From: Spirochaetaceae bacterium
GTDB taxonomy: Bacteria; Spirochaetota; Spirochaetia; Treponematales; Treponemataceae
Direction: 5' to 3'
Assembly: GCA_017622135.1 (NCBI GenBank)
Contig: JAGARR010000050.1
Location: 20,340-84,339, forward strand
Length of the DNA: 64,000 nucleotides
A program made the position numbers and the translations under genes. Every line of letters begins with the position of its first letter. The stretch's first letter is position 1. Of the stretch, positions 33,214 to 41,736 are shown piece after piece. The notes under the pieces are model-generated. The model had not been told where the DNA came from, did not search any database, and was given only the letters and a program-made list of their open reading frames with translations.

Positions 33214-34188
33214 TTATTTTCCAACTATATTTGCTAAAAACTCTTCATCTGATATCCGTGCCGTAACAACAGCCTGTTCTATGGCCTCTGCCAGTACCTG
33301 GGCTGCCAGGGTGCCTGCCATGTTCAGGTCTGCCGGATGGCTGCCGCAGGAGACGGCGTACACCGTGTCTCCGTCGGCCAGGGTTCCCACGGGATTGATG
33401 CAGCGGGCGTAGGCGTTGGTGGCCATGGCAGCCAGTTTGGTGAGTTGGGCCTTGGTAAAGTCGCCGTTGGTGACAATGGCAGAGATGGTGGTGTTGTTGC
33501 GGGTGAACAGGTCGGTGGACTGGGTGAAGGCGTAGAGGGCCTGGGCACTGTCTGCCCAGTCGGTGCGGTCCTGGGTGGTGAGCCCCGCAAGCTTTTCTCC
33601 CGTGGTGGCAGAAAAAACGTCCCCCAATGCGTTCACCACGGCTATGGCCGCCATCTGGAGTCCAGCCACCTCCACCCCATAGATGCCTAGGCCCGCCTTG
33701 GATGCCCTGTCCATACCGGCAAGCTTTCCAATGGTAGCGCCGATGCCCGCCCCCCAGTTGCCCTGTGGATGCTGGTTGCAGTCTAGGGCGTGAAGACATG
33801 CCTGGTAGCCCATCTCCTTGTTGGGCCGCACCTTGCTGCTGCCGTAGCCCAGGTCGTAGATGCAGCTCTGGCACAGGATGGGCACTAGGGCAAAGCCCGT
33901 GTCGTAGCCAATTCCCCGCTCCTCCAGACAGGCCATCACTCCGTCTGCGGCAGCCAGTCCGTAGGCGGACCCACCGGAAAGCACGATGGCATGTACCGGT
34001 ACGTCGGCGGTGACGGGGGAGAGCACCGGTGTCTCACGGGAGGCCGGCCCTCCGCCACTTATGTCCACGCCCGCCCTGGCTCCTTGGGGAAAGGCCAGCA
34101 CGGTGACGCCGGTCTTTGCCACCTCATCCTGGGCGTGGCCGATGCGGAGACCGGCAATGTCTTGTAAGCTGATTTCCTTCAATTGCAT
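33214..34188 (-). CDS. P1-family (S58, DmpA/NylC-like) peptidase
   Basis: 324 residues. The family hallmarks are visible: GVTVLAFPQGARAGVDISGG near the start, VHAIVLSGGSAYGLAAADGV, GNWGAGIGATIGK, and the autoproteolysis region NNTTISAIVTNG, where the chain would be cut before Thr to expose an N-terminal nucleophile. Members include L-aminopeptidase D-Ala-esterase DmpA, beta-aminopeptidases and nylon-oligomer hydrolase NylC. The natural substrate is unknown. It sits 46 bases after coaX in the same orientation. A link to pantothenate or beta-alanyl compounds would be attractive given the CoA context, but that is inference only. Confidence 0.88.
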   Translation of the reverse strand: MQLKEISLQDIAGLRIGHAQDEVAKTGVTVLAFPQGARAGVDISGGGPASRETPVLSPVTADVPVHAIVLSGGSAYGLAAADGVMACLEERGIGYDTGFALVPILCQSCIYDLGYGSSKVRPNKEMGYQACLHALDCNQHPQGNWGAGIGATIGKLAGMDRASKAGLGIYGVEVAGLQMAAIAVVNALGDVFSATTGEKLAGLTTQDRTDWADSAQALYAFTQSTDLFTRNNTTISAIVTNGDFTKAQLTKLAAMATNAYARCINPVGTLADGDTVYAVSCGSHPADLNMAGTLAAQVLAEAIEQAVVTARISDEEFLANIVGK

Positions 34189-34234
34189 GGGAAAGCTCCT
34201 TTTCTGGCAGCTGCATCCTTTCAGCCGTCTCGGC

Positions 34235-35005
34235 CTACTTGTTCATCTTCAGTGCGCAGTAGAGGCCGTCGAAGATGAGGCTGGGAATCACCACATTGAA
34301 GATGCCCTCGTCCTGGAACAGGTGGGAAAATCCGCCGGTACCAATGACCATGGGCTTCCTGCCATCGAAAACCTCCTGTGTGTAGGCGGAAATCAATTCC
34401 TTCACTGCTCCCAATGCGCCGTAATACAGTCCTGATTGGATGGCCTCTGCGGTGCTTGTTCCGCAGGCCCGGGCAGGGTGGGCAATCTCAACGTTGGGCA
34501 GCTGGGCAGTTCCCTGGGACAGGGCCTGCATGGACATGTTGACTCCTGCCATGATGACACCTCCAAGGAATTCCTTCTTGGCGGTAAGGATGTCCACGGT
34601 GGTGGCGGTCCCCATGTCCACGATGATGATGTCGGAGTCGTGGTAGTAGGCGGCAGCACCGATGGCTGCGGCGATGCGGTCCGCCCCGATTTCCTTGGGA
34701 TTGGCGTATTTCAGCTGGAGTCCAGTCTTGATGCCCGGCTTCACCAGCAGGGGATCGATGTCAAAGTACTTGATACAGGCGCTGGTGAGGGGGTAGTTCA
34801 ACGAGGGAACCACGCTGCAGCACACGATGTCGGTGACCTCCTTTGAGTCAAGGCCGTTTTCCCGGAATACCGAGCGCATGAAGACCCCCAGCTCGTCGCT
34901 GCTGGTGTAGTGGGCGGTGGTGTGGCGGAACTGGAGAATCAAGTCGTCGTCCAAAAAGACTCCGCCGGAAATCTGGGTGTTTCCGATATCAAGGGTCAAA
35001 ACCAT
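34235..35005 (-). CDS. coaX: Type III pantothenate kinase
   Basis: 256 residues, typical of CoaX. It phosphorylates pantothenate, the first step of coenzyme A synthesis. Motifs of the acetate-kinase/Hsp70 fold: LDIGNTQISGG (phosphate 1), GADRIAAAIGA with the catalytic Asp, and VDMGTATTVD (phosphate 2). The third gene of a coaC-coaB-coaX set, it begins 40 bases after the coaB stop. Confidence 0.95.
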   Translation of the reverse strand: MVLTLDIGNTQISGGVFLDDDLILQFRHTTAHYTSSDELGVFMRSVFRENGLDSKEVTDIVCCSVVPSLNYPLTSACIKYFDIDPLLVKPGIKTGLQLKYANPKEIGADRIAAAIGAAAYYHDSDIIIVDMGTATTVDILTAKKEFLGGVIMAGVNMSMQALSQGTAQLPNVEIAHPARACGTSTAEAIQSGLYYGALGAVKELISAYTQEVFDGRKPMVIGTGGFSHLFQDEGIFNVVIPSLIFDGLYCALKMNK

Positions 35006-35045
35006 TCTTCTTCCTCCTCTGGTTTTTCATGTAGCACGTCGTCAA

Positions 35046-35756
35046 TCAGTGGTGCTTTGTGGCAGAATCAGCTGACGCAGCCTCTTGTGCTAGCCCAAAA
35101 AGAATGCTGGCCATCTCCTCCTCGCTGCTTCCGTGCAGGATGGCCACGAGCTGTCCATCCTGCATGGTGTTCACAGCAAAGGGATGGCGGTCCCCCGTGA
35201 TGTGCAGGATGTCGTTGGCCACCACAAAGTCGGCGGCACCCCGCTCCAGAATGGCACGGCAGGCTGACTGAACTTTTTCCGCAGCAGCCCCGCTGGTGAG
35301 CTTGAAGCACACCACCACCGGCAGCTTCCGCCCGGCAGCTTTCGCCCAGCCCTTGAGACGGTCTGCTAGCTTTGGTGCCGCCCTGAAGGTGATGGTCATG
35401 GAGGAACCCGAGGGAATCTTTCCCTCAGGCCCTGCTGGCACCTCCACACCATCCATGATGATGGTCTGGGGAACAAAGTCGCTGACGGCGGCGGCGTGGA
35501 TTACCATGTCATAGTCTGTGGTGGAAAGCTCCTGCTGTAGCAAATTACCCAGGTCCTCACCACTGACAAAGGTGCGTACACGGCAATCAGAGCGGGGCTT
35601 GATGGCTGTGGCAGCCGCCAACAGGGTGACGTTTGCTCCTCGGGACACGAAATAGTCGGCAATGGCAGAGGAGGTGCGGCCAGTGGAGGTGTTGGTGACA
35701 CAACGCACATTGTCTATGGCCTCCCTGCAGCCACCGCCGGTAATGAGTATGTTCAT
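35046..35756 (-). CDS. coaB: Phosphopantothenate-cysteine ligase (stand-alone CoaB)
   Basis: 236 residues, the stand-alone form as in streptococci and enterococci instead of a CoaBC fusion. It joins cysteine to phosphopantothenate. Motifs: LITGGGCREAIDNVRCVTN at the N-terminus with STGRTSSAIADYF, IHAAAVSDF, and the nucleotide-contacting CFKLTSG. It starts 11 bases after the coaC stop, so the two halves that are fused in most bacteria are separate but adjacent. Confidence 0.93.
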   Translation of the reverse strand: MNILITGGGCREAIDNVRCVTNTSTGRTSSAIADYFVSRGANVTLLAAATAIKPRSDCRVRTFVSGEDLGNLLQQELSTTDYDMVIHAAAVSDFVPQTIIMDGVEVPAGPEGKIPSGSSMTITFRAAPKLADRLKGWAKAAGRKLPVVVCFKLTSGAAAEKVQSACRAILERGAADFVVANDILHITGDRHPFAVNTMQDGQLVAILHGSSEEEMASILFGLAQEAASADSATKHH

Positions 35757-35767
35757 GGATTGTGCTC

Positions 35768-36331
35768 CTAGCTTATGGATTGGTTGGATGTGGATTCCAA
35801 CAGCTTTTCTATGTATTCCATCGTGGCCTCCGGGGAAAGAAGCTTTCCCTTGCCCACGGTACCACAGGCCAGCAACCCCTCCTCCGTAGGAAGGATGCGG
35901 GTGCCCCAGGATTCAAGTTTTTTTAGGGCCTCCTGAACCGCAGGGTGGTTGAACATCTGGGTGTTCATGGCGGGGGCCAGCAACAGAGGCTTGTTGTAGT
36001 TGTTGGCAAGACAGATTGCACCAAAGAGGTCGTCACTGAGGCCAGCGGCAAGACGGCAGATGCAGTTGGCAGAAGCAGGATAGGCAATGATGAGATCCGC
36101 CCAATTCTGGCTCAGGGTGATGTGGTGCATGGGATCCTCCCCGCCATTGAAAAGATCTGTCAGGAGGGGCCGACCGGTTAGTCCCTCCAGCAGTGCCGGC
36201 TGGATGAACCGGAGCCCCCCCGCCGATGCTGTGGCCTGCACCTGGTAGTCCTTTTTTATCAGGAGGCTGATGAGGGCTCCTGCCTTGAAGCAGGCGATGG
36301 ATCCTGTCACATGGATAAGTATGTTCTTCAT
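35768..36331 (-). CDS. coaC: Phosphopantothenoylcysteine decarboxylase (CoaC)
   Basis: 187 residues, homo-oligomeric FMN flavoprotein. Motifs: HVTGSIACFKA (FMN site), the DPMHHITLSQNWADL region with the active-site His, YPASANCICRLAAGLSDD, APAMNTQMFNHPAVQ and the substrate-clamp Cys in LLACGTVGKG. I chose the ATG at 36331 because MKNILIHVTGS is the family start; the open frame to 36442 runs back across the promoter. It is the first gene of the CoA set. Confidence 0.93.
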   Translation of the reverse strand: MKNILIHVTGSIACFKAGALISLLIKKDYQVQATASAGGLRFIQPALLEGLTGRPLLTDLFNGGEDPMHHITLSQNWADLIIAYPASANCICRLAAGLSDDLFGAICLANNYNKPLLLAPAMNTQMFNHPAVQEALKKLESWGTRILPTEEGLLACGTVGKGKLLSPEATMEYIEKLLESTSNQSIS

Positions 36332-36412
36332 AGTGCCTGTCCCTTGGAGAAAGTCTGTTGCGGGGAACCAGCCCTTGGAGCTGGACAAATTTGATTTTCC
36401 CCACACTGTCTT

Positions 36413-36442
36413 TTTATATGTCACCTTTATCCCTTGTGTCAA
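36413..36442 (-). promoter_or_regulatory. Promoter of the coaC-coaB-coaX set
   Basis: TTGACA (36442-36437) with TATAAA (36418-36413) at 18 bases. The predicted start is about 75 bases before the coaC ATG. The remainder of the gap to 36553 shows nothing else. Confidence 0.65.
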
Positions 36443-36553
36443 GGAGTGAAGGAAGGTTTATGGGGAATTAAACGGTGATTTGCTGCAATTTTGGAAAGCG
36501 CCGTGCCGTCCCCACCTTGAAGATAGTCCCGGCACAGCTGCACATGAAGGGGG

Positions 36554-37462
36554 CTATCGCTCCCAAAGGATTTCAGGATAGTATCCCATCTGAATCTTTT
36601 TTGCAATTTCCTCCTTGACGATGGCTCGATCCTCAGGATAGGTCATGCCGAACCAGCTTTCAGGGGAAGTATACACCTTGATGCGTCCCTTGCCGTGGGC
36701 AACAATGTCGCTGGCAGCCTCTGGCAGCAGTGCCTCGGCCTTTTCTCTGGTGAGGTTCTTGGAGAGGAAGGTATCCCAGTACTGGTGGAATTCCTCGAAG
36801 GCCTTGGGTGAAAAGCCAAAGAAATTCATAGAAACCCACTCCTTGCCGGTGAGCTCAATCTTCTGGTCGTCCAGGGTGCTGATGATCTTACTGCCCTCGT
36901 AGCCAATCTTGGTGTTCTCCTTCATGGAGACAAGGTAGCCGTCCTTGACGGTACAGATGGCCCGGGATACAGTGCCGGAGCGGCTCATGGTATTGCCCAG
37001 CACAAATCCCACCATGGCGTGGTCGGTGCCGTCCACCGGCAGGGCGGACAGATGGGTGCCTAGGGTTTCGAAGGCGGAGCGGCCGTAGTAGTCGTCGGCA
37101 TTGATGACGGCAAAGGGCTCGTGGATAGCTTCCTGGGCGCAGAGTACGGCGTGGATGGTTCCCCAAGGCTTGCTTCTGGTAGCCGCCTGCTGGAGTTGCT
37201 GACTGGTGAGACCGAATTCCGGCGTCTGGAATACGTACTCCGCATCACAATTTCGTGCAACCCGGTCAAAGAGCCGCTCCCTAAAATCCTTCTCAATGTC
37301 CTTTCGGATGATATAGACCACCTTCCCGAACCCGTTGCGCATGGCGTCATAGGTGGCAAAGTCCAGTAAGGTCTCGTTATGGAGTCCAACGGAGTCTATC
37401 TGCTTGACTCCTCCGTACCTGCTGCCCATTCCGGCAGCCAAAACCAATAATGTGGGTTTCAT
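36554..37462 (-). CDS. Sugar-phosphate nucleotidyltransferase-like protein
   Basis: 302 residues. The N-terminal nucleotide-binding motif is LAAGMGSRYGGVKQID, a variant of the GxGTRxxPxTK signature of NTP:sugar-1-phosphate transferases, and the metal-binding Asp is in FAVINADDYYG. The C-terminus (SPESWFGMTYPEDRAIVKEEI) is characteristic of a family of stand-alone nucleotidyltransferases found in Clostridia and treponemes. The sugar and nucleotide are unknown; UDP-glucose synthesis by a GalU-like route is one possibility. I prefer the ATG at 37462 (AGGAG eight bases before) to the one at 37468, which is too close to that site. Confidence 0.85.
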   Translation of the reverse strand: MKPTLLVLAAGMGSRYGGVKQIDSVGLHNETLLDFATYDAMRNGFGKVVYIIRKDIEKDFRERLFDRVARNCDAEYVFQTPEFGLTSQQLQQAATRSKPWGTIHAVLCAQEAIHEPFAVINADDYYGRSAFETLGTHLSALPVDGTDHAMVGFVLGNTMSRSGTVSRAICTVKDGYLVSMKENTKIGYEGSKIISTLDDQKIELTGKEWVSMNFFGFSPKAFEEFHQYWDTFLSKNLTREKAEALLPEAASDIVAHGKGRIKVYTSPESWFGMTYPEDRAIVKEEIAKKIQMGYYPEILWER

Positions 37463-37482
37463 AGTCATTTCTCCTGACTTTC

Positions 37483-37511
37483 AGAATACCATGGAAAAAG
37501 GAATACCACAA
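37483..37511 (-). promoter_or_regulatory. Promoter for the nucleotidyltransferase
   Basis: TTGTGG (37511-37506), 17 bases, TATTCT (37488-37483), about 20 bases before the start. Confidence 0.6.
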
Positions 37512-37586
37512 GTGATAGTTCTCGATTCATGGCCTAGGACTGCCTCCAAACACTTGTACTGGCACAGCATCGGTGGAATCCTGGGC

Positions 37587-37619
37587 AAAAAAATCCCCGA
37601 TGCGGGTCAGCATCGGGGA
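37587..37619 (-). terminator. Terminator after the 38301-37642 gene
   Basis: Perfect 10-bp stem TCCCCGATGC/GCATCGGGGA with a six-base loop, followed by seven T on the minus strand. Confidence 0.9.
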
Positions 37620-37641
37620 GCATCCTTGAGAGGATAGGGGA

Positions 37642-38301
37642 TTAGTCAGCCTTCAGGTTACCCTTGATGGTGAGGATTCCCTTCTTCAGGGAAGCTGTTA
37701 ACTCTCCATCGTAGTCAACGGTGGCATCCTCGGCGGCCTCGTCATCTACCAGAGTGATCTTGCTCCAGTCCAGGTCGGCCATGTTCGCCTTGTTGCCGTC
37801 GGCCTTCAGGTATTCGTCCTTGATCATGAACTTTCCACCAATGTTGTCTGCAATGCCAGTAGCAATTTTGAAGGAATCATCGGTGTCAATCTTGCCCTTG
37901 TTGTCTGTAACAATCTGGTAGGCAGTTCCGCGGTGGACGAAGCGGATAACCAACTGCTTGCCGTTGGCAGTCACGGTGAAGTTGTCGTTGGTGGCTGTGT
38001 CCCAGGAGGATACGGGATACAGCACCAGTGCGCGGAGTCCTGCAGGAACAGCATTCTTCTTGGTGGCCTCATTGTCATAGCGGACAACATTGAAGGCTGT
38101 GGTGGACTGTGCCTTGGAGGCTCCCGTTGCGGCATCGAATCCATCCTTTACGGAGGTACCGTTGGCAGACCAGTTGAAGTGATTCTTTGCGTCAGCTGCT
38201 TCGGTGTTGAAGCGGAAGTCGATGGATACCTTCTGTGCGACAGCGAGACCTGCCACTGTCACCAGAACCAGAGCTGCAATCAAAAACTTTGAGTTTTTCA
38301 C
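37642..38301 (-). CDS. Small exported protein of unknown function
   Basis: 219 residues with a GTG start (AAGGAG before it) and a clear signal peptide (MKNSKFLIAALVLVTVAGLA, cleavage near AVAQ). The mature protein is soluble-looking and strand-rich, with FNVVRYDNEATKKN, RALVLYPVSSWDTAT, LVIRFVHRGTAYQI and a lysine-rich C-terminus. It resembles small periplasmic or outer-membrane-associated proteins common in treponemes. It has its own strong promoter and terminator, so it is probably well expressed. No enzymatic motif is seen. Confidence 0.8.
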   Translation of the reverse strand: MKNSKFLIAALVLVTVAGLAVAQKVSIDFRFNTEAADAKNHFNWSANGTSVKDGFDAATGASKAQSTTAFNVVRYDNEATKKNAVPAGLRALVLYPVSSWDTATNDNFTVTANGKQLVIRFVHRGTAYQIVTDNKGKIDTDDSFKIATGIADNIGGKFMIKDEYLKADGNKANMADLDWSKITLVDDEAAEDATVDYDGELTASLKKGILTIKGNLKAD

Positions 38302-38352
38302 TATAATCTCCTTAAAAATCTTAGACTAAATCAAAAGTCTTTTATTGATATA

Positions 38353-38381
38353 AATATACCGGAATCTTTTCCTTCGGTCAA
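38353..38381 (-). promoter_or_regulatory. Strong promoter for the exported protein
   Basis: TTGACC (38381-38376), 17 bases, TATATT (38358-38353), about 50 bases before the GTG start. Confidence 0.75.
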
Positions 38382-38402
38382 GTGTGTTAGTTTAAGTAAG
38401 GT

Positions 38403-39107
38403 TTAGATGCTGGTTCCCGCCTCCAGTGCAATCTCAATCATGTTGGAGAAGGTGGTCTGACGCTCCTCTGCAGTGGTGGCCTCCCCGGTGGCAATGTGGT
38501 CCGATACGGTGAGGATGGCCAGGGCCTTGCGGTTGAATTTTGCCGCCAGCGTGTAGAGCTCCGCCGCCTCCATCTCGATTCCAAGCACTCCGTACTGGGC
38601 CCACAGTCTCCAGTTCTCGTTCTCGTCATAGAAGAGGTCGCTGGAGGTGACGGGGCCTTGGAGTGTCTTAATTCCCGCCTTCTGGGCAGCGTTGTAGGCT
38701 GCCATCAGCAGGTCAAAGCTGGCGGTGGGGGCAAAATGGAGGCTTCCGAAGCGCTGCACCGGCAGGGAGGAGTCGGTACAGGCGGCGGTGGCCAGGATGG
38801 TGTCCCGCACCTTGGTGGAGGTGTGGATTGCTCCGCAGGTTCCCACCCGGATGGCCTTCTGCACGCCGTAGAACTGGAACAGCTCGTTGACGTAGATTGA
38901 AAGGGAGGGTTGGCCCATTCCTGTTCCCTGGACGGAGACCCGCTTGCCCTTGTAGGTGCCGGTAAAGCCGTACATCCCTCGCACCTCATTGTAGCACTGG
39001 GCATCCTCAAGAAAATTCTCCGCAATGAATTTTGCCCGCAGGGGGTCTCCCGGCAATAGAATGGTGTCGGCAATTTGGCCTTCCTTTGCATTGATGTGTG
39101 TGCTCAT
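38403..39107 (-). CDS. deoD: Purine-nucleoside phosphorylase, DeoD type
   Basis: 234 residues, the usual DeoD size. It splits purine (deoxy)nucleosides with phosphate into base and (deoxy)ribose-1-phosphate. Motifs: phosphate-binding [56 protein letters not shown] for ribose binding, and the catalytic Asp in LTVSDHI. I chose the ATG at 39107 (GGAGGA before it); the longer open frame crosses the promoter. It is a single-gene unit and, with the uracil permease, points to nucleobase salvage. Confidence 0.95.
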   Translation of the reverse strand: MSTHINAKEGQIADTILLPGDPLRAKFIAENFLEDAQCYNEVRGMYGFTGTYKGKRVSVQGTGMGQPSLSIYVNELFQFYGVQKAIRVGTCGAIHTSTKVRDTILATAACTDSSLPVQRFGSLHFAPTASFDLLMAAYNAAQKAGIKTLQGPVTSSDLFYDENENWRLWAQYGVLGIEMEAAELYTLAAKFNRKALAILTVSDHIATGEATTAEERQTTFSNMIEIALEAGTSI

Positions 39108-39170
39108 GATAATTCCTCCAGTAGTTTGAGTCTGCGGGGCTCCTGTGAAGGATGGCCGGCAGTTTCTTTC

Positions 39171-39199
39171 AGTATAAACCCTGGCGGGGGAAAACACAA
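39171..39199 (-). promoter_or_regulatory. deoD promoter
   Basis: TTGTGT (39199-39194), 17 bases, TATACT (39176-39171). Confidence 0.65.
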
Positions 39200-39244
39200 G
39201 GGATGGCCTTGCTGCTGGGGCGGCATTCAGTCTTGCCAGAAATG

Positions 39245-39721
39245 CTAGCTGCGAATCCGACGGAAAAGTTGGAATACGGTGGTGTTTCCGTGGGGAATTT
39301 CTCGCAGGTAGACAAAGCTGTCTGCAGTCTCCCACTCCTCCCACAGGCATTCCAGCCACAGGGCCTCAGCAGCCTTCAGCTGGTTTTCCCTGAGTATCTG
39401 GGGTTTGTTCTCGTGGGGTGGATATTCGCATTGCACAAAGGCGTAGGTGCCGGCGGGAATTGGCTGTAGCTGCTGGCGGGAGATTCCTTCGGGAATGATG
39501 ATCTCCACACTGCCGTCAACGTTGGAGGGAATGCCCTGTCCGCAGAAGATTCCATTGCAAAGATAGTTCTCCAGCTGCGGCTCCAGATTCCTCCTGTCCA
39601 CCCGGGTTTCGAACCGGGTCATCCGTTCCCCGGTGAAGTCGGGGGGAACGACTTCTGTCATGTCCCCGGGCAGGTACAGCAGGTCCTTGAATAGCTCCAG
39701 TCGTCTGATTTCGTGATTCAT
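39245..39721 (-). CDS. Small protein of unknown function, possibly GyrI/effector-binding-like
   Basis: 158 residues from the ATG at 39721. The frame stays open upstream to 40105, but that part overlaps the divergent lipoprotein gene. The C-terminal half, with [20 protein letters not shown], then AFVQCEYPP and a long helix with acidic and Trp residues ([20 protein letters not shown]), resembles the GyrI-like effector-binding fold in its 'PAG-Y-A' strand, but I am not sure. There is no Shine-Dalgarno. A TATTAT lies six bases before the ATG, so a leaderless mRNA is plausible. It is cytoplasmic. Confidence 0.65.
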   Translation of the reverse strand: MNHEIRRLELFKDLLYLPGDMTEVVPPDFTGERMTRFETRVDRRNLEPQLENYLCNGIFCGQGIPSNVDGSVEIIIPEGISRQQLQPIPAGTYAFVQCEYPPHENKPQILRENQLKAAEALWLECLWEEWETADSFVYLREIPHGNTTVFQLFRRIRS

Positions 39722-39727
39722 GGCAAA

Positions 39728-39756
39728 ATAATAGTGATTTTTCAATTTTTTTTCAT
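39728..39756 (-). promoter_or_regulatory. Promoter with start point at the ATG of the 39721 gene
   Basis: ATGAAA (39756-39751), 17 bases, TATTAT (39733-39728), six bases, ATG at 39721. The -35 is weak. Confidence 0.45.
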
Positions 39757-39860
39757 CTGCTTCCGAGAAAAACGCATTTTTTTTGAATCTAGCACCTACA
39801 ATATATATGGGACTGAAAAAATCTTTCGTCAGTCCAATACAATTTTTTGGAGGTATTTGT

Positions 39861-41021
39861 TTGAAGAGAAGAAATGAGTGCTGGGCTTTGTCTCGGCTGG
39901 CCGGTCTGCTGGTACCCATGGTACTGATGTTCGCAAGTGTGGCTTCTGTGTCCTGTAGGATGACACCGGAGGGAGTCGTTTCTGTATCTAGTGATGTGAG
40001 TGATCCTAAGATGACGGGGTTCTCGCAGGAGTCGAAGGATACCTTGGTGTTGGTCTTTTCCGAGGAGGTGGAGCTTTCTAGTCTGGAGGTGCGAAAAGGG
40101 GACAAGGAAAATCAAGGGGATATTGTGCTTGCTGCATCTGAGATGAATGTTCAGCCTAAGAACAGGGAGTCCTTGGTGGCAGCAGATGGGGAGGAGTCGG
40201 TTTCCATGGAAAACCAGGGCATGGAGGCTCGGATACAGTTTTTGGACACGGCTAAATTGGAGGCCGGAGAAACCTATATCCTGTCGGGGGTAGCCCACGA
40301 CCAGGAGGGCAACAGCCTTCTGTTCCAGGTGCCCTTCCATGGCTATAACGATGAAGCTGCTGGTCTGGTTCTCAGCGAGGTGCGATCTGGTTATAGCAAG
40401 CCGAAAGTTGAGTATGTGGAGCTATACGTCCACCGTTCCGGGGACTTGGCGGGTATCAGCCTGTATTTTACAAACAAGGATTTTGAGTATGTGTTTCCTT
40501 CCGCAAAAGTTTCTGCCGGTGACTATATTGTCTTGCATATGAGAGCCTTGGAAGGAGAAACAGGCCGTGTGGACGAGGTTGGCGACGACTTGAACCTGTC
40601 CACCGCATCAGAGTCCTGTTCTGACGTGCGGGATTTCTGGGCACCCTCAACTAGTAGGATTGTGGGGACTAACGATGTGATTGTACTGCGGGAACGGCAA
40701 AACGGAAAGGTTGTAGATGCATTATTGTATGCTCAATCTGGAATTTCAGATGCTGTTTCAAAGAGACTTATACCTGTTGCTCAGCAAATGGTTGATGAAG
40801 GTGTGTGGTCTGGCAGTGTAGATTTCTCCACCTGGGCCTCCGGTGAGGATTTATCAGACACTGCCACTACCCGCAGTCTGTCCCGGCAGAACATCGCAGC
40901 CATTACCGATGCGGAAAAGGCGGAGAGGCCTGTTCTTGTAGGCAGCAGTACCGACTGGATGGTGGTGAAGGGAGCCACTCCCGGTAAGGCCAACTCCACC
41001 GAAAGGTACGTGAAAAAATAA
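39861..41021 (+). CDS. Lipoprotein with lamin-tail-like domain
   Basis: 386 residues from a TTG start at 39861, chosen because TTGGAGG stands about 8 bases before it and the signal peptide (RLAGLLVPMVLMFASVASVSC) begins just after. The lipobox is VSVSC-like. Residues ~30-170 form an Ig/big-domain-like strand region (TLVLVFSEEVELSSLEVRKG). Residues ~175-310 resemble an LTD fold (LVLSEVRSGYSKPKVEYVEL, then DYIVLHMRALEG and TNDVIVLRE). The C-terminus (STDWMVVKGATPGKANS) is the usual LTD ending. Such lipoproteins are common in treponemes and probably surface-associated; the ligand is unknown. Confidence 0.8.
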   Translation: MKRRNECWALSRLAGLLVPMVLMFASVASVSCRMTPEGVVSVSSDVSDPKMTGFSQESKDTLVLVFSEEVELSSLEVRKGDKENQGDIVLAASEMNVQPKNRESLVAADGEESVSMENQGMEARIQFLDTAKLEAGETYILSGVAHDQEGNSLLFQVPFHGYNDEAAGLVLSEVRSGYSKPKVEYVELYVHRSGDLAGISLYFTNKDFEYVFPSAKVSAGDYIVLHMRALEGETGRVDEVGDDLNLSTASESCSDVRDFWAPSTSRIVGTNDVIVLRERQNGKVVDALLYAQSGISDAVSKRLIPVAQQMVDEGVWSGSVDFSTWASGEDLSDTATTRSLSRQNIAAITDAEKAERPVLVGSSTDWMVVKGATPGKANSTERYVKK

Positions 41022-41039
41022 AATGACGGCCTGAGCTTT

Positions 41040-41069
41040 AGGCTCTGGTTCCCATTGGAGCCGGAGCCT
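41040..41069 (+). terminator. Hairpin after the LTD lipoprotein gene
   Basis: AGGCTC/GAGCCT plus GGTTCC/GGAGCC, separated by one mismatch, with a CATT loop. Only TTCCTG follows, so termination may be weak. Confidence 0.5.
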
Positions 41070-41080
41070 TCCTGTTCCGA

Positions 41081-41109
41081 TTGACATTTTTCTTGCAGTT
41101 GGATATACT
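41081..41109 (+). promoter_or_regulatory. Promoter of the rimP-nusA-infB operon
   Basis: TTGACA (41081-41086), 17 bases, TATACT (41104-41109): the best consensus match in the window. The predicted start is near 41116. Confidence 0.85.
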
Positions 41110-41144
41110 ATAGAAGAACATTAAATATTACCATTTTTGTTGGG

Positions 41145-41169
41145 GAGTCGTTCAAACGGCTCTTTTTTT
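41145..41169 (+). terminator. Leader terminator before rimP (putative attenuator)
   Basis: GAGTCGT/ACGGCTC (one G-T pair) with a TCAA loop, then seven T. It lies about 30 bases after the predicted transcription start and 62 bases before rimP, so most transcripts might stop here unless antiterminated. Confidence 0.7.
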
Positions 41170-41230
41170 ATATTCACAGGGCACAGTCTTGGTTATGACG
41201 TAACTGGGGCAGACCCTATTCGGAGTATTG

Positions 41231-41734
41231 GTGGAATATATATCACTTGATTCTGTGCCTCATTTTTCTGATTGCAGCCCCTTGGTGACAGGCCTTGGGT
41301 ATGTGCTGGTGGACCTGAAGGTGGTTCCTCAGCACGGGTCAATCAGAGTGACGGCTGTCATCACCAAGCCAGCCGGCGAGTCCGGGGCTGTGGGTGTCAA
41401 TGACTGTGCCCGCGTCCATCGTGCCCTTCTTCCCCGTCTGGAAGCAGTATTGGATTCTCAGGACATTTACATGGAGGTGGCATCTCCCGGCATGGAGCGG
41501 CTTATCAAGAACCCGGCGGAATTCGCCCTGTTTGCAGGACGCTATGTTCGGGTTTGGGACAATCAGATAACGGATTGGATTGCCGGAAGGATTCTTTCCT
41601 CTGACACCCAGTCATTGACCTTGGAGCTCGTTCATCAGGAGGAGGGTGACATGGAGTCTGCCACCAGCGGTGGGACTTGTATCATTCCCTATGAGCGAAT
41701 ATCAAAAGCAAAATTACTACAGTTAGGAGGCTAG
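41231..41734 (+). CDS. rimP: Ribosome maturation factor RimP
   Basis: 167 residues from GTG at 41231 (a TTG at 41228 is also possible; a GGAG at 41222 suits the GTG better). RimP helps 30S subunit maturation. The pattern fits: N-terminal alpha/beta domain with LVTGLGYVLVDLKVV, VNDCARVHRALLPRLE, the conserved YMEVASPGMERLI, then an SH3-like C-terminal domain (FAGRYVRVW...IAGRILS) ending in IPYERISKAKL. It is the first gene of the operon and ends two bases before nusA, as in most bacteria. Confidence 0.93.
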   Translation: MEYISLDSVPHFSDCSPLVTGLGYVLVDLKVVPQHGSIRVTAVITKPAGESGAVGVNDCARVHRALLPRLEAVLDSQDIYMEVASPGMERLIKNPAEFALFAGRYVRVWDNQITDWIAGRILSSDTQSLTLELVHQEEGDMESATSGGTCIIPYERISKAKLLQLGG

Positions 41735-41736
41735 GC

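Noticed and set aside
39722..40105. Upstream extension of the 39721 gene
   Set aside because: It overlaps the divergent LTD lipoprotein gene and reads as the antisense of its signal peptide; a promoter-like -10 lies just before the ATG at 39721.
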